Below are positions 10,855 through 12,534 of a stretch of 12,534 nucleotides of DNA, piece by piece. The stretch spans positions 1 through 12,534 of the forward strand of contig MHMF01000033.1 of assembly GCA_001821475.1 (NCBI GenBank). The letters run 5' to 3'. The notes under the pieces were generated by a model. The model was not told the DNA's origin, ran no database searches, and worked only from the letters and a program-made list of their open reading frames with translations. Position numbers and translations under genes: made by a program. The DNA comes from Candidatus Nealsonbacteria bacterium RIFCSPLOWO2_01_FULL_38_120 (lineage in GTDB: Bacteria > Patescibacteriota > Minisyncoccia > Minisyncoccales > GWA2-38-27). Position 1 is the stretch's first letter, and the number at the start of each line of letters is the position of its first letter.

Positions 10855-11856
10855 TTATTTATAATTTCTAATATACAAATTTAGAACCTTACTCTTAATT
10901 TTTTCAGTATTGCCGTGCCTCAAAAGACCAAAATAAGAAGCTAATGTTCTGGGATTATAAGCCTCTTTTATCTTATTTAAAATTCTATTCTTTGTTGTAT
11001 TCCTTAAAATTCTATAATCTGGAAAATTAACCCAGCCGAGAAAATCAATTCCCGAAGACAATGTTTTAATAAAAATTTTGTCAGGATGAATTTTTAGATT
11101 TAATTCGTTCTGCAAAAAATTCTGTATAATCGGAATTTTGTCCTCTAAATAACCTCTATTTTCTGACAGGATAACAAAGTCGTCTGCATATCTGATATAG
11201 TATTTTTCTTTTAACTTGTGCTTCATAAATTGATCTAATCCGTTCATATACACATTGGAAAAAAGCTGGGACGCAAGGTTTCCCAACGGCAAACCAACCC
11301 CTGGCTCCGTGGAATAAAAACTGAAAATGATTTCTCTTAAAAGATTTACCACATTCTCGTCTGGTGTGTGTTGCTCTAAAATTTTTACCAAGATATGCTG
11401 ATTAATACTGGCAAAAAACTTTTTAATGTCGCATTTCAAGACCCAGCAGGTCTTAGTATTGTTTTTTGAAACAATGCGAGCAAATTCTCTGAATCTGTTT
11501 ATAGCCTTGTGTGTTCCTTTATTCGTCCTGCAAGAGAATGAATCTGAAATAAATATTTTATCAAAAAACGGGCATAATATGCGGCATACGGCGTGGTGCA
11601 ACAATCTGTCTCTAACGATTGCCTTGTGGATTGTTCTTGTTTTTGGGTCGTTTATCTTAAAACATTGGTATCCGCCGTGTTTATATGCGTGATTTTCTAA
11701 ATCTCTGCTCAATTGTAAAACATTATCCATCAAATAAAATGAAAACACCTGAACATCTTTTTTATTCCTCTTTCCCTTGATAAATTCTTTCCATGCCAAA
11801 AGCAAATTATCAATACTAATTATATCTTCAAATTTATGGATCAATTGAATTTTCAT
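10855..11856 (-). CDS. Diversity-generating retroelement reverse transcriptase
   Basis: This enzyme copies the template-repeat RNA into cDNA, with errors at adenines, for transfer into a variable repeat. The 333-residue length fits DGR enzymes (about 300-400). Visible motifs are KAIVRDRLLHHAVCRIL (78-94), VLKCDIKKFFASI with catalytic Asp 143, GLPLGNLASQLFSNVYMNGL (188-207) containing the DGR-type LGxxxSQ (191-197) instead of the QGxxxSP of group II introns, YIRYADDFVIL with catalytic Asp 225 and 226, and GIDFLGW (269-275). There is no maturase or endonuclease domain. The RVT core appears intact. The ATG lacks a ribosome-binding site. Divergent Avd and the downstream template repeat on the same strand support the DGR assignment. 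Confidence 0.93.
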   Translation of the reverse strand: MKIQLIHKFEDIISIDNLLLAWKEFIKGKRNKKDVQVFSFYLMDNVLQLSRDLENHAYKHGGYQCFKINDPKTRTIHKAIVRDRLLHHAVCRILCPFFDKIFISDSFSCRTNKGTHKAINRFREFARIVSKNNTKTCWVLKCDIKKFFASINQHILVKILEQHTPDENVVNLLREIIFSFYSTEPGVGLPLGNLASQLFSNVYMNGLDQFMKHKLKEKYYIRYADDFVILSENRGYLEDKIPIIQNFLQNELNLKIHPDKIFIKTLSSGIDFLGWVNFPDYRILRNTTKNRILNKIKEAYNPRTLASYFGLLRHGNTEKIKSKVLNLYIRNYK

Positions 11857-11880
11857 AGCGAAAAAAACTATTCCTCTAAT

Positions 11881-11898
11881 CCCCCCCCCAAAAAAAAA
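11881..11898. repeat. Homopolymer tract C9A9 between RT and avd
   Basis: Nine C followed by nine A lie in the 5' part of the avd reading frame. A plus-strand ATG at 11836 reads through the tract and hits TAA at 11905. Loss of one base in the tract would put that ATG in frame with the conserved Avd N-terminus. It could be a slippage-prone switch or an assembly error. Confidence 0.7.
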
Positions 11899-11968
11899 TC
11901 AGTTTAATCAATTTAGCTTAAGCATAGTCCAAAAACTAATTCGGGTTTACAAATTATGGCATGACTTT

Positions 11969-12247
11969 TTGCCTGATTTCCAAAAAGATTCAAAATATAC
12001 TCTTGGGTCAAAAATAGATTCTCTATTTTTAGAAGTAGTTGAAGAAATAATAAACGCAAGCAACTCCGATAAGGCAGAAAAGCAGATTTTCCTTAGGATT
12101 GCCTCCACGAAATTAGACCTGCTCAAATTCTTTCTTCAAATATCGTGGGAAATAAAATGCTTAGACAACAAAAAATATATCCTGCTTTCTGAAAAACTGA
12201 ATGAGATAGGCAGAATGCTGGGAGGGTGGATTAAGTCATTAAAGTAA
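11969..12247 (+). CDS. avd: DGR accessory protein Avd (bAvd, four-helix bundle); start uncertain
   Basis: Avd forms a barrel-like pentamer of four-helix bundles that binds the DGR reverse transcriptase and template RNA and is required for cDNA synthesis. The 92 residues from a TTG at 11969 contain YTLGSKIDSLFLEVVEEI, a central LRIASTKLDLLKFFLQI, and the typical ending LSEKLNEIGRMLGGWIKSLK. The same frame is open upstream to 11849 and translates IVQKLIRVYKLWHDFLPDF just before the TTG, which resembles the N-terminal helix of the family. The real protein is therefore longer, but no ATG, GTG or TTG lies in that part. Either a rare start (ATA 11924, ATT 11939) or a frameshift at the C9A9 tract must be involved. 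It is on the strand opposite RT and TR. Confidence 0.82.
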   Translation: MPDFQKDSKYTLGSKIDSLFLEVVEEIINASNSDKAEKQIFLRIASTKLDLLKFFLQISWEIKCLDNKKYILLSEKLNEIGRMLGGWIKSLK

Positions 12248-12255
12248 AAATAAAA

Positions 12256-12271
12256 CCCATCAAAAGATGGG
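12256..12271 (-). terminator. Terminator of the template-repeat transcript
   Basis: On the minus strand CCCATC, loop TTTT, GATGGG is followed by TTTTATTTTT, a small intrinsic terminator. It sits between the template repeat and the avd stop codon (12247), so the TR RNA would end just before running into the convergent avd gene. A hairpin at this place could alternatively act in retrohoming, as described downstream of some variable repeats. Confidence 0.65.
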
Positions 12272-12284
12272 AAAAATAAAGAAA

Positions 12285-12425
12285 GTTGCGACGGGCGAAG
12301 ACGAAGCGATTGTCAGCGTTCCAGATGTTGCCGGGGTTGTCATAGTAGCTGTTGAGCCACAGACCGGAATCGTTCCGCTTCACATTGAACAGCTTAAGAG
12401 CGCCACCCGAGTCCGTAATGCATAA
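12285..12425 (-). repeat. DGR template repeat (TR)
   Basis: Read on the minus strand, this stretch translates in one frame to TDSGGALKLFNVKRNDSGLW then LNSYYDNPGNIWNADNRFVFARRN. That is the typical C-terminal sequence of C-type-lectin-fold DGR targets, with NDSG-WLN, NIWNADN and FVFARRN. It has no start codon, and a TGA lies in frame at 12440-12438, so it is a template and not a gene. AAC codons, the hallmark of adenine-mutagenised sites, occur repeatedly between 12370 and 12310. The last 21 bases, 12308-12288, contain no adenine on this strand, as expected of the initiation-of-homing region. The right boundary is estimated. The matching variable repeat is not in the window. Confidence 0.83.
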
Positions 12426-12503
12426 AGCGCTTCTATATCACTACCCATCGAATACTCCCCGGGCTGTATTTAATTTGGCATCTAATATGCCCTAGCGCTT
12501 TAT
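12422..12503. repeat. 10-bp inverted repeat ATAAAGCGCT/AGCGCTTTAT at the TR 5' side
   Basis: ATAAAGCGCT (12422-12431) and AGCGCTTTAT (12494-12503) are perfect complements 62 bases apart. In TR RNA they would close a large loop just before the template. The core AGCGCT is itself self-complementary, so chance cannot be excluded. Confidence 0.45.
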
Positions 12504-12507
12504 ACCA
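12499..12507 (-). promoter_or_regulatory. Candidate extended -10 promoter of the TR RNA
   Basis: On the minus strand TGGTATAAA (12507-12499) matches an extended -10 element (TGnTATAAT). A TTGCTA lies upstream but at 19 bases, too far to be needed. A transcript from here to the hairpin at 12256-12271 would be about 240 bases and would contain the entire TR. The evidence is limited to this motif. Confidence 0.3.
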
Positions 12508-12534
12508 AGTAATCTTTATTTTTTAGCAAATCAG

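Noticed and set aside
12250..12440. Template repeat read as a real gene or as a variable repeat
   Set aside because: The lectin-like frame has an in-frame TGA upstream and no start codon, and the downstream end runs into a terminator, so it cannot be the 3' end of an expressed target gene.

Overview
The window is an A+T-rich bacterial chromosome segment. Its main content is a long minus-strand ribosomal-protein cluster in the classical S10-spc order. Read in the direction of transcription (right to left) it runs tuf, rpsJ, rplC, rplD, rplW, rplB, rpsS, rplV, rpsC, rplP, rpmC, rpsQ, rplN, rplX, rplE and the first codons of rpsN, cut by the left edge. A Candidate Phyla Radiation (Patescibacteria) genome, perhaps Parcubacteria-like, is the most likely source. 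The reasons are the A+T-rich DNA, lysine-rich tails on several ribosomal proteins, almost no Shine-Dalgarno sequences, palindromic repeats filling the gaps, and a diversity-generating retroelement (DGR) next door. This is an inference, because no 16S gene or taxon-specific marker is present.

Layout, left to right. 1-6687: rpsN (partial) to rplW. Almost every gap of about 90-330 bases is filled by A/T-rich or G/C-rich inverted repeats rather than the usual few bases. Three gaps carry copies of a 138-166 bp MITE-like hairpin element with TAAACC...GGTTTA ends (58-223, 1689-1826, 6462-6622). 6688-8471: rplD and rplC, separated by a complete opposite-strand mini-gene of 64 codons that has a strong ribosome-binding site and a textbook terminator. 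8472-9263: rpsJ between two hairpin-rich spacers that look like termination or attenuation points. 9264-10854: tuf and its leader, with a candidate promoter.

10855-12534: a DGR. It has a DGR-type reverse transcriptase (minus strand), an Avd-like four-helix-bundle accessory protein (plus strand) and, at the right edge, a template repeat (minus strand) with an adenine-free 3' end and its own terminator. Avd is inverted relative to RT and TR, and its reading frame lacks a canonical start upstream of its conserved N-terminus. A C9A9 homopolymer sits exactly where a one-base change would join it to an upstream ATG. No variable repeat is in the window, so the diversified target gene must lie elsewhere.

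The cluster encodes ribosomal large- and small-subunit proteins plus EF-Tu and is presumably co-transcribed leftwards from a promoter near 10600, with possible internal re-initiation before rplC. The DGR is functionally unrelated: it would make mutagenised cDNA from the TR and write it into a C-type-lectin-like target gene.
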